Positions 42,233 to 55,247 of a stretch of DNA of 64,000 nucleotides are shown here, in pieces; positions within the stretch are counted from its first letter, which is position 1, and each line of letters starts with the position of its first letter. Origin of the DNA: Cerrena zonata (lineage: Eukaryota > Basidiomycota > Agaricomycetes > Polyporales > Cerrenaceae); contig JASBNA010000005.1 of the NCBI GenBank assembly GCA_038087015.1, positions 1 to 64,000 of the forward strand, given 5' to 3'. The notes below the pieces were generated by a model. It was not told the origin of the DNA, did not search any database, and was given only the letters and a program-made list of their open reading frames with translations. Position numbers and translations under genes: made by a program.

Positions 42233-44586
42233 ATGCTCTCCAGCACTTCAAAACTGCTCGTGGCTCTTCTGCTACTAACCGTAGTAGTTAACGCCAGAGA
42301 GTTCACCAAAGCGCATCTACGAGCAAGACAAGCAGAGGCAGCAAAGCGTTGGGGGATTGGTCCTGGCCTCGAACGACGAGCTGTCTCGAAAAACATTACA
42401 TTCCATAACCCCAAGGCCTCTCGTACGTCGAACTTCATTATACACATGTTCAATCTGACCTGTTGCAGAATTCTGGGTGGACGGAACCTCTATTCCTGAG
42501 GTTGACTTCGACGTGGGTCCTAGCTGGTCAGGTTTGCTGCCTATTAGCAGTGCCGCCAATGAGACACGCAAGGTCAATAATGTTGGAAATACGTGTCGGA
42601 TTTATGTTCTTACGTTTAGTCGCCTTTAGCTGTTCTTCTGGTTCTTCCCACCCGGTCCGCAAGGCAGCTTGGATGATCTCGTCTTTTGGTAAGATCTCCT
42701 TGATCATCTCCTGTACGATACTAAGCGTCTTACAGGACGAATGGTGGCCCTGGATGCTCCTCTTTAGAAGGTCTATTGCAGGAAAACGGGGTACGACGAC
42801 CGACATATTGTTGAATCGATTTTCCCGCTGACAGAAATGTGTTCCAGCCCTTCAGTTGGTCATGGGGACAAGCGAAACCTACACCCAATGAATTCAGTTG
42901 GACGAATCTCTCCAGTGTGTTATGGGTCGAACAGCCAGTTGGTACCGGTTTCTCTCAGGGAGTTCCTAATGCTAGGGTATGCGCTTCGTATTGATGTGAT
43001 ATTTGCGATTCTAATCAGTATGTGGCAGGATGAAAATGACGTTGCCGCTCAACTCGTCGGCTTCTTCCAACAGTTCCTCGAGGTATTCTCGGAACTGAAA
43101 GGAAAGAACTTTTATTTGACTGGCGAAAGTGTGAGTAGCGAGATCTCCTCTCGAGTGACGGAGAAAGACCTAATGAATCGGAATCTCAGTACGCTGGAAC
43201 TTACGTTCCATATATTGCCAATTACATTTACGAGCACCCCACATTGCTCGATCTGAAACTCAAAGGGTTCTGGATCTCCGATCGTAAGTTTCCATTCCAG
43301 ACTGACAGGTTAATACTGACAACGGCCATCTTCGAATCACAGCATCACTATCATGGGATGTCGTCCAAGAACAGATCCCCGCTGTAAACTTTGTCCACAA
43401 GTACGAAAATGTCTTCTCTCTCAAGTAAGTTATCTTCCCAAACGAAAGCACCGACTCTCGGATCTAACTAACATCACACAGCCAAACATTCATGGCTCAC
43501 TTGGACGCGCGTAATGAAGCTTGTGGTTACGCAAACTACTCCGACATCCACGTCACCTATCCTCCGAAAGGCTTGCTGCCCGTTACCTGGAAACAACCCG
43601 GAGGGTCCTCGTGGATGTGACCTTTGGGACGAGATCTTTGACGCAGCACTCCTTGTCAACCCGGCTTTCAACATCTATCGTATCTTCGATACCGTACGTA
43701 CTTTACCTTCCATGCTCCGTCGGTTCTCCTCACATTTGCTTCATAGTTCCCCATTCTCTGGGACGTGCTTGGTTTCCCGTAAGTCATCAGTCAACATGAC
43801 GTCTATTTAGATCACTGACTGAGCCATGTACACAGTGGATCATTCGAACAAATTCAAGTTTCACCACTTTACTTCGACCGTGAAGACGTTAAACGTGCTA
43901 TTCACGCTCCGACCAGTGTCAAATGGACCGAATGTTCCGAACAGCGAGTCTTCCCTCGCGGCGATGGTAGTTTACCTCCGGCATTGACCGTCTTGCCAAA
44001 CGTTATCGAGAAGAGCGAGAGGTCTGTGATCGTCCACGGTTTGGCTGACTACATCCTCATCGCCGAAGGGTAAGTCGTCATCGATAATTTAATAAAACAA
44101 AATTCCTAACTTCGATTTATGTAGAACGAGAATCGTTATCCAAAAGTAAGTATCGTCTCTACGTGGTTTGAGAGTTGGTATTGATAATTTCTGCTTCATT
44201 TTAGTATGACCTGTAAGTTGTTCTCGTAAGATAAACCTCGTTTGACATACTAAATTAATATCACAGGGAACGGTATGCAAGGATTCCAAACACCTATCAA
44301 GCCCGATAGCTTCCTCGTCGACGGAGTCGGTGCTCTCGGTACTACCCATACCGAGCGTGGACTAACCTACTTCGAGGTCGAGCTCAGTGGACACATGTAC
44401 GTTACTTCTATAAATATCGAAAACAAGTGCTATACTAACGTGCGATTTGTTTAAGGATCCCTCAATTCTCGCCTAAGGTTCGTACATATTCTTCTCAAGA
44501 CTGCAGTCATTATTCACTGATCGCACCACTTCTAGGCTGCATTCCAGATCATGCAGTACTTGATGGGATTCAGAGATACGCCATAG
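42233..44586 (+). CDS. Secreted serine carboxypeptidase (peptidase family S10)
   Basis: A gene of at least a dozen exons starting at ATG 42233 and ending at TAG 44584-44586. The signal peptide is [21 protein letters not shown]. The S10 hallmarks follow in order: NGGPGCSS oxyanion region (near 42745), [13 protein letters not shown], the catalytic Ser in [16 protein letters not shown] (split by an intron near 43128-43190), the catalytic Asp in VHGLADYIL (44040) and the catalytic His in LSGHMIPQFSP (44390-44475). It removes C-terminal residues from peptides at acidic pH, in the vacuole or outside the cell. No disabling change is visible. Several terminal exons are very short (for example TRIVIQ), so exact boundaries need transcript support. 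Confidence 0.9.
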
Positions 44587-44689
44587 CATGCTTCAGTATA
44601 CTATATAGGTTACAACTGTGCTGAATAGACCGAGACTATCTGCATATATAGTAAATGATAAAGGCAATACATCTGAAGTCAAGTGATTC

Positions 44690-47621
44690 CTAGTCGTCTT
44701 CCTCATCTTCTTCGTCTTTATCGCTCTCGTCGTCGTCGTCGTCGTCGTCGTCATCAGATTTATGTTCTACATGCTTCCCGGGGGTCGTGTCGTTATCGTC
44801 GAAGAAATCATCTGCAGGGTAGCGATCTTCAACAAAATACTGAAATGCATCTAGATGGGACCAAGCAATGTCATGTAGACGTGCCTTTCCAGAGGAAAAC
44901 CTCTGGCGTTCAAGTGCCTCAAAATGTTGGAGCGATATTTGGCGCTTTCGGAGAGAATCAGTATGCTCGCTTGACACGAATAACCGTCTGCACGAGACAG
45001 CGCACGCCTGGATCGGCATGTAATCAAGTGCAATAGCGTATATGAGAGGATACTCTTCTTTAAAATCCTAATGTGATATGAGTATGAGACGTGACATTCA
45101 CGCCACAACAGAACAAGCTTCGAGTAGCTTTACGGACCTTCCAGAATGTAAGGAGATTGAAATCTGGGGTGCGCTCATGGAGACCCGCCTTCAAATATCT
45201 AGCTAACTCAGCTTTGGCTACCTCCTTGTCTTCGTTCATTGACGCCACCGACTGGCCTGCGGGTTTCCTGCAGTCCTATAATGAAGAAGACATTTTCAAT
45301 TCGCATATTCCGGACGTGCAAGTGCAAGGAATGAGACCTTACAACGGCATGTCTTGATCGCCGGTGTTTCGATGACATCTGTTCATTCTGCGTGTTAGCA
45401 CAACCAGGCTCCAATGTAGAGAGGAAATATTGACGGCTCACTAAGTTGACAAAGTGTCTTCGAATTTGATTCCTAGAACAGCCATCTTTTGTGGCAAATT
45501 CTGAGAACTTGATCGTTGGATTAACAACTGGTTAGTATGAGTTAGTATCGACTATGCCGACAGTCTGGTCAACATACTCATTGCAATTAAATACGTATCA
45601 TCTCTCTTCCAATTTGTTTTCCACTTCCTCATCATGTCCTCGAGAAGGGATGCCGTCTCCTCAATGACAGGACTAATGTACAATATTCCCTTCATCGCAC
45701 GAAGCTTTCGTGGAAAATGTGAGAGTAACACATAATCCAGAAAGATCAGCGAAGATAGGACTTCCCGGATAAGATCGAAAAAAGCTCGAAATTCGCATAT
45801 CAACGACCAAGAAGCATCGCTTGGTTGATACTTCTCAACATCGGGGTAGTTTTTAGCTAAGTCGGATATGGCCTGATATTTTTGTTGAACATTCTTTGAT
45901 CAGAAATGACAAGCTTTGGGACATACCGTACGCATATCAAGAAAAGGTCCAGCCAGAAATGGTATATTCAAAGGGGAATAAAGCGCAGGCATTACCATAG
46001 CCAGTTGCTGGATAGATTTGTCTTGCGAGACAGACTGGCAAGCTTTTATGAGTTTGTAACAACTCACGGGTGTGGCTCCTTGTCACGGAGAATATCAGCT
46101 GCTAAGTCGATAACGGCGTCTACAATATCCCTCTTGAAACAGCTGCATAACATTATTGGAATTTTTATTTAGTATTTAACGAAACGCATCATACCTCATG
46201 TGACGACCGTCCAATTTGTGGTTGCCTAAGCAACATTCACCAGTGATTTTACCAATCTACAAGTTGAATGAACTTCAGATTTGGATTAGAGATCGGTAAT
46301 CACAAACCTTTGTGATGCCCAATCGACCGAGGTTCTCTAGCCTTTCCTTTAGTACGTCCTCAATACCTTTATGACTTATGTATTGAAGAGCTGCGAGCTC
46401 AGACCGTATAACTAGATCACCGTGTAGTGATTCTGCACACCAATGTGCAGTCAGAGCTACAAAACCATGTCCAAAACGTGTCCATGTGTTATAAGTGAAG
46501 GAAATATCCCCGAGCGAGGCCTAGATTGCGATGAGGATTCATCCAAACGTAAAATCGTGCGAGGGATACATACTGCAAGATCTTGAACAAGATTGTCGAA
46601 AGATTGGAATATCATGATTTTCTCCAGTTTGGTGGGGGAAGGAATATCTTCATCTGCCAACCGGCCTTGTGCAAGGTACAATAGCAGCCTCTGGAACTCG
46701 GGGCACTCGAAGTTATGAATAGCCTAGGACAGGATTAACATGTCGACGATAACTGTAGATATAAATTCGTGCATACCTGCTTGTCGACCGCAAGCCATTC
46801 TGCAAGCCGACGTTCGAAACCTGCTTTCATGGAAGGATCCTTAGGAAGAGGATCAGTAGTGTTTCTGACTACTCTCTCCGGGCTTGAAGAAACAACTGTA
46901 TAGATTTTCTTTAAATTGTGTTCTTCTGTCTGAGCCCGATATTCCTCGGCGTGATACCTGGTCAAATGATTACGAATGTGTTTGTTACACCCGTTTGCAT
47001 TTTTCCATATCGTGTGCTTCCCGTCATCCCTGTTTTAATAACAACATAAGTCAAACAACAAATCAGTCAATGAGATACGGTTACCTACAAACAGGCCCTA
47101 CATCCAAGATAAGAATACTTTGTGGTGCTCGGCTTGACGGAAAACTTTTCTGTACGACTAATAGTAGCCCGATCCGCCGGTTTATCTTTATCAGAAGTTC
47201 CAAAGACGAAATACCACAAATCGGTCGCGGCTGTAGTTTGACGAGGGCCGCCCGAGCTTCTATTGGGAGGATGAGATGCAGTCGATGTCGGTGGCGGTAA
47301 GGATAAAGGCCTAGAACCGTCGGTACGACGATCGACGGTTGTACTGCTGTGAGTCGTCGGGGTTGCAGCGCGGACATCAACAAGCTCAGCTTGAGTAGTA
47401 TTTGTTAAGGCTGGCGGTAATAAACGAGCGGTGCTAAGTGAAATGGGCGGCGGACTTTCTTGTCTCTGCCGGTTTGTAGGTCCTGAACAGGCGGGCTCGT
47501 CGCTAGCTCTACGTTTACGAGACACATCGGGATCATCGTCGTGAGGGGGTCCACCTCTCATGTAGGAAAGACGTGACGATGGAAGAAGGTGTATGTCGGA
47601 AGGTTGAGCGGGTGTCTCCAT
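44690..47621 (-). CDS. BED zinc finger / hAT-family transposase-like protein
   Basis: A multi-exon minus-strand gene starting at ATG 47621 (METPAQPSDIHLL) after a Ser/Pro-rich leader. A BED-type finger is split by an intron near 47030-47090 (YLGCRAC ... NGCNKHIRNHLTRYH). The middle exons carry the degenerate hAT catalytic region. The C-terminus has the hAT dimerisation signature (NLLTFWK-DFKEEYPLIYAI, then ALDYMPIQACAVSCRRLF and TDSLRKRQISLQ). The protein ends in a run of about 22 Asp/Glu/Ser residues. hAT transposases cut and paste DNA. Here there are many small introns, no terminal inverted repeats or 8-bp duplication could be seen, and the frame is open, so this may be a host-retained derivative. 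Activity is not established. Confidence 0.75.
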
Positions 47622-49230
47622 CAGGAATGAAGATGGAGGGGGATGACTTAATGATTGTTGTTCATAGTGAGTCGATGCGTATCCGAGCTGGGATGAAGAC
47701 TCATGAATTGTCAGGCTAAACGTAGTCTTTCAAGTGATTTCTGAAGCTTACCGTATGCTGACCTGCGGAAGAAATGTCCCCGAATCCGAATGGCACAGGA
47801 TAGGGTGGTATGTTAGAAGAGTCCAGTGAGATGGGTGGGTGATGAGAGTCTGTGTAGGGCCATTGTGGGGACGATGAGCCCTGTGAAGAGAACATCGTCG
47901 AGTAGAGGATATGAGCAAGACGAGTACGTGGGGAGTCAATCTATCAAGAAGAAGCTGGGGCTTGAAGTATCCGAGGAGCAGATAGAGACGAGGAGAAGGG
48001 AGCTGGTCCAGCATCTTATATCTTCTTATTAGCCGCGATCTAGTATTGCCTTGCGCTGAGGTTGCCGGACCTTGCCTTGAATGCCTTGGACTGGGTCAAG
48101 CCTTGAAGCCTTGCCTTCTGGCATGGACAAGTCAATTACCTAATCGACTTCATGTCACTTCGGTGGCATCCTGTCATGATAATATGCAACCGGAATGCGT
48201 AAAATCTCACGCCGCAAGGACGTTGTAATGCTTACCATTTAACAAATACACATCTCATACCGAAGCTGAGATGGTGCGGGGTTAGCTGCATGACACCGCA
48301 TGAGTGCAGCAAGATGCATTCAAAGCAAGTCAGGTAAACAATACATGGTTTTCCTGCATTTGCCGAACAGCCTCAGTGCTATTAATAGCCCACTGCCTCC
48401 GAGCCAAAGGAACGAGAACTCACTTCACATAATGTTCGTTCGGACGCGTATTTCAAGTATGTAGACGCGATTATAAATCAACTCCGGACGCACCCCAAAG
48501 AGTCGTTGGGCTTGTAGGGCAGAAGATCTTATGTCACAGTATCTGAGGGACGTTCCCTGAACCAGTTGATAAATATCAGTGAATTACCGTGACGAGAACC
48601 GAGTATTGTACATCCCAAGGCCAGAAGTTAGAGTTCCGAGTATCTGATGAAATCAATAGGACCTGGGATGAAATGAGGCATTGGTATCCAGGTGCTTACT
48701 GTAGGTTTTGTCAGTACCGAGGCATTGGTAGGTTAGTTTCTATAGGCTAAGATTTCCGAGAAGCACCAGCGCGCATCTAGTATCATTATGATGAAAGATG
48801 CCTTGCCTTGCTCTTGCTTACCTCAAGGTCGTGATACCACAAGCCAAGTATCTCGAATTGCCTTGTTTCGCACCCTCTCGCACCACGATGACGCTGAGCA
48901 TGAGCAGCCTGAGCAAGCCAAGGCGGGACCCTGAGGCCTGAGGCCTGAACGTTGAACGTTAACGTTGAAAGTTGAAATTTGAAAGTTGCCTGAAGCAGGT
49001 GACGATATTCGTGGCTGTGCACGTCTTCCCCAACGTGTTCCCAAGTCCCCGCCGAACCTTTGACAGTTTAACTCGCTTCTGTTTCGATCCACCAAGCTTA
49101 AGTTTAAGGTCGAAGCATTACCGCAGTACCTGTTTTCACTACCAATAACCATCACCTACTGTAAGTCGATCAATTACAATGTCTCTTAGTACTACATCTG
49201 AATAATTCTTGATCCTTCTGTAGCATCTCC
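47622..49230. other. Intergenic with a short GTTGAA-type repeat
   Basis: No supported gene. GCCTGAGGCCTGAACGTTGA and following imperfect GTTGAAAGTTGAAATTTGAA copies form a short tandem array at about 48928-48990. A 5'-leader intron may precede the F-box gene (GTAAGT near 49160, TAG near 49224). Confidence 0.45.
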
Positions 49231-50479
49231 ATGAGTAGCGTCTTCCCGCTTGAACTCGTCGACATCGTCTTAGATTTTCTCCATGATGATAGACGTGTTC
49301 TTGGTCGGATATCTCTTGTCTCCTCTACATGGGCAATCTCAGCCCGTCACCATCTCTTCTACAGACTCGAGATCAAGAACCTTTCAGAACTTTATGACTT
49401 CATTTTGAAGGATGGCCGTCTCCACCTAACTCCATATGTACAAATCCTAGCTATAAGGCCATCGAGAACCGAATCTATGACATCCTTTCCGTTGGACAAG
49501 TTCGTTAGCCTGATAGGGGGGTTTCCTAATCTACAACAGCTGGATATGCCATCTGTGCGTATACGGCATACACCTATAGTCCATTCACACATCCCGACAC
49601 TTAAAACGCTCCATATGTCCTATAACTGGATCGGAAACCAGGAGATAGTAGGAGATGTGAAGGAGGCGCATAGCCTGTGGCGTGTACTGAGCCTCTTCCC
49701 TCGTGTCGAGAACTTACACCTTTGTCTCACGAAGTCGATTCTTGACAATAATCCCCCCGAGTCTCCCTCGTATTTCACACCAAGGTCTTCTGTGGATAAC
49801 TTAATATTAGATGACAGAATATCCGGGAGCATCACGAGATTACTTCAGGCCACTATCGATCTACCCAATGTTCGAACGTTATCCGTAGTCTCCCCATTCC
49901 AAATATACATACCTCCTCTAGCGCAGTTTCTTCGTCTGGTACCTCAAGTCCGGGATCTGACTATTCATCTACCCGCGAAGGGCTCACCCGATAATCCAGA
50001 ACCAGGTGATTAATGTCTCAGTCTTCCTAAGTAAATGATATGCTCACTTAATATCACTGGTATTAGAATGGAAGTTACTGCAACTGGATACCACTCTTCC
50101 CCTTCTTTCGTCGTTCACGTTACAATTCGCTCCTGATGGATGGGAAAACGATGACCGGATTCTCATTCCGGTTTTGATTCTATCCACCGCACGCGAAATC
50201 CCGTGCTTCAAAGTTATCAACATCGAACCAATCCTTTCCCAGCGAGTATGGTTGAACAAGTCTACTTCTGCGCTCACCGATATCGACTGGGCGCACGCTG
50301 CACATTATCTCTCGCAATTCAAAGAGCTGCAGATGATCACTATACGAGTGAGATATCGATCTCAGATGTCCACGTATCGTACTCGAGTGGTTAAAATCCC
50401 TCCTCATATAAAGGACCTAATTCAAAAAGGGTTTTCCGCTCTACCTTCACGTGTACAGCTGGTAATTAGTGATGTTTGA
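49231..50479 (+). CDS. F-box protein with LRR-like body
   Basis: Two exons, 49231-50005 and 50067-50479, giving about 395 residues. The N-terminus is an F-box-like helix bundle (FPLELVDIVLDFLHDDRRVL ... LVSSTWAISARHHLFYRLEI). The rest has irregular leucine-rich repeats (FPNLQQLDMPSVRIRH, IPTLKTLHMSYN, FPRVENLHLCLT, LPNVRTLSVVS, VPQVRDLTIHL). F-box proteins recruit substrates to SCF ubiquitin ligases; agaricomycetes carry large families of this type with unknown targets. No truncation is seen. It is not closely similar to the F-box pair at 57.5-61.6 kb. Confidence 0.82.
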
Positions 50480-51059
50480 GTCCGAGTATGATATACCTAA
50501 CGGATGCGTTCGAAAGTTTACCTCAAATGTAATTTATACCACCTTCGCTTGAACTGGTTGTGAAGCCATGAGAAATTCTGGTCCCCTAGGCTAGTAGTAA
50601 GCGCAACGAGACCAAAGCCTTCATGTGGCTATACTAGTTCCGTATTGACTGAAGGGGTTGAAATCCTTATGAAGTTATAATAGCCCCTCAATTGTAAACA
50701 TCTCCCAAGAAGGAGTCGGGAACTGGCATCGCCATGATGCCGCTACCGACGTGATACAGCATCAGTCGAACGTAGTCCGAGTCGGTGGCTGTACCACAAT
50801 CTCATCTCTTCCACAAACGGAAACCACATGTTCACCCAGAACCTCACGCACCTTGATAATTTATCATTTTTCTACAGTCAAAGACCGAAGAACATGCCAA
50901 ACATCCCTAACACGCGGTAAGATTATCACTGTATTAGGTTCTCAGGACAGACACACACCGCCTCATAATGAACACTATAAAACGAAGCGTGATATCTTCC
51001 CAACCATATAGCCTTTCAGCGTAGTCTCCGACTGTCATCGGGACGGAAATCGTAGCAAT

Positions 51060-52834
51060 ATGGTGACCGTAAAGGAATCCAACGAAAGCACTACTTCGAG
51101 TCAAGAAACCCCTCGTGCTCTGTAGGTTGTTCGTTCCATCATCGGGAAGACATCTAACCGAGTACACTACACTTATAGCGATCTCGTCTTCCTACAAGAC
51201 GCAACAGGAAGCCAAGCTCCCTACATCAACGCCGCCAGAGACGGTATATCCACAATCTGTGAAAAGATCATCCAATCCCAACGTATCGACGGAGACAAAC
51301 TCCGGTTCGGGCTTGTCGCATTCCGAGACTATGAACCTCAGGACTATTCGATGCTCGCCGAGGATTACGGATTCACAAATGACGTTTCAGTCATTCAGGG
51401 CCATTTGACCAAGTTGAGAGCTATGGGTGGTGGGGATGGCCCTGAAGCCCAGGCTGCTGCTATGGGCAAGGCGTTGAGTATGCCTTGGAGAGAGGATGCG
51501 ATGAAGGTTGTTGTTCTGATTACTGACGCTCCGCCTCATGGGATTGGAGAGAGGTCGGATTATTTCCCTCAGGGATCGCCTGATGGTTCGCATATTATTT
51601 ATTTATTGTGTTTATGTGAAGTTGTCTGACGGGATTGGATGGTAGGCCAAGACCCTCTGAATATTACGAGACAGATGGCGAAACGTGGGATTGTTCTGGT
51701 AAGCTTCACATTGACCTGTCGTCAGAAAGTATTATGACTTCTGGTATTTGCAGCATGTTGTCGCTTGTGAACCTACTCTTAGCCAACAATACAGTGTATG
51801 TAGACGATTTTGTCTTTCCTATCATTTGTGTACTAACACTAACTTGCTCTCCAGTACGCTTCCGAGTTCTATCAAGCTTTAGTAGACCTTACAGGGTAAG
51901 CCACTTCCTCACAGATATCCCCTAAAATCCTAATCCAAACCAACTCATAGCGGTCGAATGCTCCCACTCCTCTCAGCCCACAAACTACCCGATTACATCC
52001 TCGGCGCATCTATCGAAACAGCAGCGCTCGAGAACCTCCTAAACATCCACGCCCAAAACATCAATACCGACTTGAACTCTAGCTCTGTCTCTATCGAAGA
52101 ATACGCCGACAGTTTGTACGAACGTCTGAACGAGCAAGGCGTTCAGGTGGATTCCTTACAGGGCGCTGCTGGTTATACCAATTCGGAAAAGAACATGAAG
52201 AATATAAGCACTTGGATGGGAGCGATGTCGGTTGGCGAGGCAAGGGAAAAGATTGCTCCAGTGGGTGTTCTTTCTGGATTAATATTATTAGAGCTGTTTA
52301 TGCTTGAATACGGCTACTTTGTATCAGGAAACCAGCACTCGTATCCTGCGAGCCATGATGAGCCCTTCACATCCTGCAGTCGAATCGTCTTATGATCCAC
52401 TCACAGAAGGTCCAAGAGGGAGAGACAGAGAAAGAGAAAGAGAACGAGACGACTCTCTTATGGAAATGCCCGATGAAGGACCAATGTGGGAACCGCCCGA
52501 GTCATGGTCTATGGACACCCGGGCATTTGATGATGACCTAGAGGACCTTGAGCCATCATTCGACGGACCTAAACCTGCAGGATCCACTTTACGAGCAACA
52601 ATGGCTTCAATGGCAATGCCTAGTCGTGCATACCAGATCGCGACTGAGGAAACACCTTCTGTGGCTCCTATGGCGATTCAGAGGGAACAGGTGCGTGTTC
52701 AAGTTCCTGTCTTTGAGGTGGAGATCGTTAGTGACAGCGTTGGTTTGTTAGGTCTTGAGGATGGTGCGACAGGCTCATGCTCGGTCGACTATCCCGGAGA
52801 AATAAGATATGAGATGGAAAGTATTGCCTTCTAA
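51060..52834 (+). CDS. von Willebrand factor A-domain protein
   Basis: The first exon is 51060-51121 (MVTVKESNESTTSSQETPRA) and exon 2 starts at 51179. The vWA domain begins LDLVFLQDATGSQAPYI, a MIDAS-type D-x-T-x-S metal site, followed by RFGLVAFRDY, MGGGDGPEAQAAAMGKAL and MKVVVLITDAPPHGIG. Small exons then cover LHVVACEPTLSQQYS and LLPLLSAHKLPDYILGAS. An acidic and RDRERERERDD-rich linker precedes a C-terminal domain ending at TAA 52834. This arrangement is close to vWA proteins related to the Dictyostelium VwkA alpha-kinase family, but I see no kinase domain. A cytosolic scaffold role is an inference. Intron 2 has a weak donor (GTTCGC). The gene converges on the transporter downstream. Confidence 0.82.
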
Positions 52835-53081
52835 CGTCGTGATATGTTTCAAGTAATTGGGGGTTCATTTCTGATATTCACGTTGTACGATAGTTAGTGT
52901 AAGAATACCGCTCACTGACACCGTCGAAGAGGCATTTCAAACTATAATTTCAGAGCGACGAGCTTTGTACAAATACAGGTACAACACGTAAAAATGGCAT
53001 GACGACGTAAAGTATCGATATCGAAGCAATAACAGACCCTAAGAAGAAAAATGGAATAACGGAGGTAGGGGAGTGGAAGAT

Positions 53082-55247
53082 TTAAACCTTCTCATCATAA
53101 TGCTCATCATGGTCACTTCCACTATCCGACTTTCCACCCTTGACAACATCATGAAGCGTCTTCTTGCCGACATTCCTATCGATCTTCCAAGCAGTGAAGA
53201 GATGTCCTTGAGCAAAGATGTCTTCGACTTCTTCGAGCGTGCGTTGAGAGGTCTCGGGGAAGCAGAAGAAGATATGGATACAGGCGGCAAAGTTGAAGGT
53301 ACCGAAGATGAAGTAGGTCTTGTAGGCGATGGTGGAGAGACCGGGGGGAACGGCCCATGCGAGTGCGAAGTTGAAGAGCCAGTTGGTCGCGGTGGAGACT
53401 GAGACAGCTTTGGCTCGGACACGCATAGGGAAGATTTCGGCAGGGTACGTCCATGATACCTAGGAAATATTATAATGAGATTGTGAAGAAGGGATCAAGA
53501 TAGAATAGCACGTACGGGACCCATGGTGACGGCGAACGAGCAGACAAAGAAGTAGGAGCAAACAATGATGGCCTTGGTGGCGGCATCGTGATCGGTAATG
53601 ACCCAAATACCTAGTATATAGCATGATATTAGTTTGAATGGAGAGAATCGGAAGATCATTGATACTGACGTGAATCATCGACGATACCCCAGTGTCCAAA
53701 GCGACCTTGAAGACCACCGACGAGGAAGAGCCAGAAGCCCATCAACGCAGTACCAACAATCAGCATAGGACGACGGCCCCATCGGTCAATGTAAATGATA
53801 GCGGGGACTGCAATTAATCCATTGTCAGACAAAACAATCAACAGTGATCAAGACGAGAAAACATACTAGTGAAGGCGACATTGAGGACGTATTGAACGGA
53901 ATCAGCAATGAGGTTACCACGACGACCTGTAAGACCGGCACCCTGGAAGACATAGACAATATAGTACATCATGATGTTCATTCCAGAAAGCTGACTCCAC
54001 ATCTGGAGAGAAGCACCGAGACCAACACGACGGAAAACACCGGGCTTGAGCAGATCGAGGTAGGACTTGGCACCTTCGGTCTTTTCGAAATGGACCTGTT
54101 GTTGAATCTCGGCGTATTCGAGTTGGACGAGGTCGTTATTTTTGTCTCCTCCTCCGTGCAGATCGGCAAGGATTTGCAATGCTTCCTCATTACTAGATGG
54201 GATCGAAAATTGAGAAATGATGGAAATAAAACACAACCTGAAAACTTACCGGTCGTTGTCAATCAACCAACGAGGAGACTGTCGTAAATATCCAGTTAGT
54301 AAACAGAGTAGTCACGAATAAGCCCGGGGAATTTACCTCAGGGAAGAATAACATGCCGAGGGAAAGGACAATGGCAGGAATCATTTGGAGACCCCATGGA
54401 ATACGGAATGACGCGGTACCATCGATGTAGGAGCAACCGAATTGAACGAAGTACTGAAGTAAAATACCCCAAGTGATAGACCTATCGAAAACAGAAATGA
54501 AGATTAATCCGAGCGCCTGAGAAGAAAGCGAGAAGAGTTCTAGACACACCATTGTTGCAGCGAGACCAAACGGCCACGGATAGCGGGGGGAGTGATTTCC
54601 GACTGATAGATGGGGACAGTGGCAGAGGCGAGACCGACGGAAATACCAGAGATGATTCGACCAACCACGAGCATACCGCGGTTCTACATATTCTCTTGGT
54701 TCAAAACTCAATCAACAAATCAGGAAAGTGAGAACTTACGACGGAGGCGCATTGGAGAATACTGCCGATAACCCAAATCCAGCCAGATAGCATAATTGTC
54801 TTTTTACGGCCGATTATGTCGGCGAGCAACGTGACAGCAAGTGCGCCAACGAGAGAGCCAGCGGGCATAGAGGCCACAATCGCTCCTTCCGCATTAGGTC
54901 CTGGGTTGCCAAACGTTCTTTTGTAGGCGTCATTCTATTTTAAGAGATGAGGCCAATGTATCTCGGTGGAGATACCGTAAGTGCGACGTACGTTCAAGAC
55001 ACCGGACATGGACGAGATGTCCAGACCGAACAGTCCACCACCGATACATGCGAACGACCCGACAATGTACTGCACAGCGATGCGGGATTAGTTTTCAGTC
55101 TTAGGTGAGGGATCGTCCTGCTAAATCTAAATGGATCTTACCGGGTTGGAGGCAATCGCGGCACTATACTATTAGCCAAGGGGAAAGGCCAAGAGTCAGA
55201 CAAGGCACACAAAGGCATCACAAAATACTACATACTCCTTTAGCCAT
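53082..55247 (-). CDS. MFS sugar transporter (hexose transporter type)
   Basis: At least ten exons starting at ATG 55247 (MAKG, then YSAAIASNP). It is a 12-helix sugar porter of the plasma membrane, importing hexoses or related substrates by proton symport. The signatures are present: GGGLFGLDISSMSGVL in helix 1, the loop motif ADIIGRKK, VGRIISGISVGLASATVPIY with EITPPAIRGRL, PESPRWL before the central loop, IYIDRWGRRPML, and PVSWTYPAEIFPMRVRAKA followed by FCFPETSQRTLEEVEDIF. The C-terminal tail is acidic and Ser/His-rich (GSDHDEHYDE). The substrate cannot be assigned. It is convergent with the vWA gene, ~250 bp apart. Confidence 0.93.

Noticed and set aside
47826..48032. 68-residue frame upstream of the hAT gene
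   Set aside because: Too short, lacks motifs and sits in the likely promoter region.
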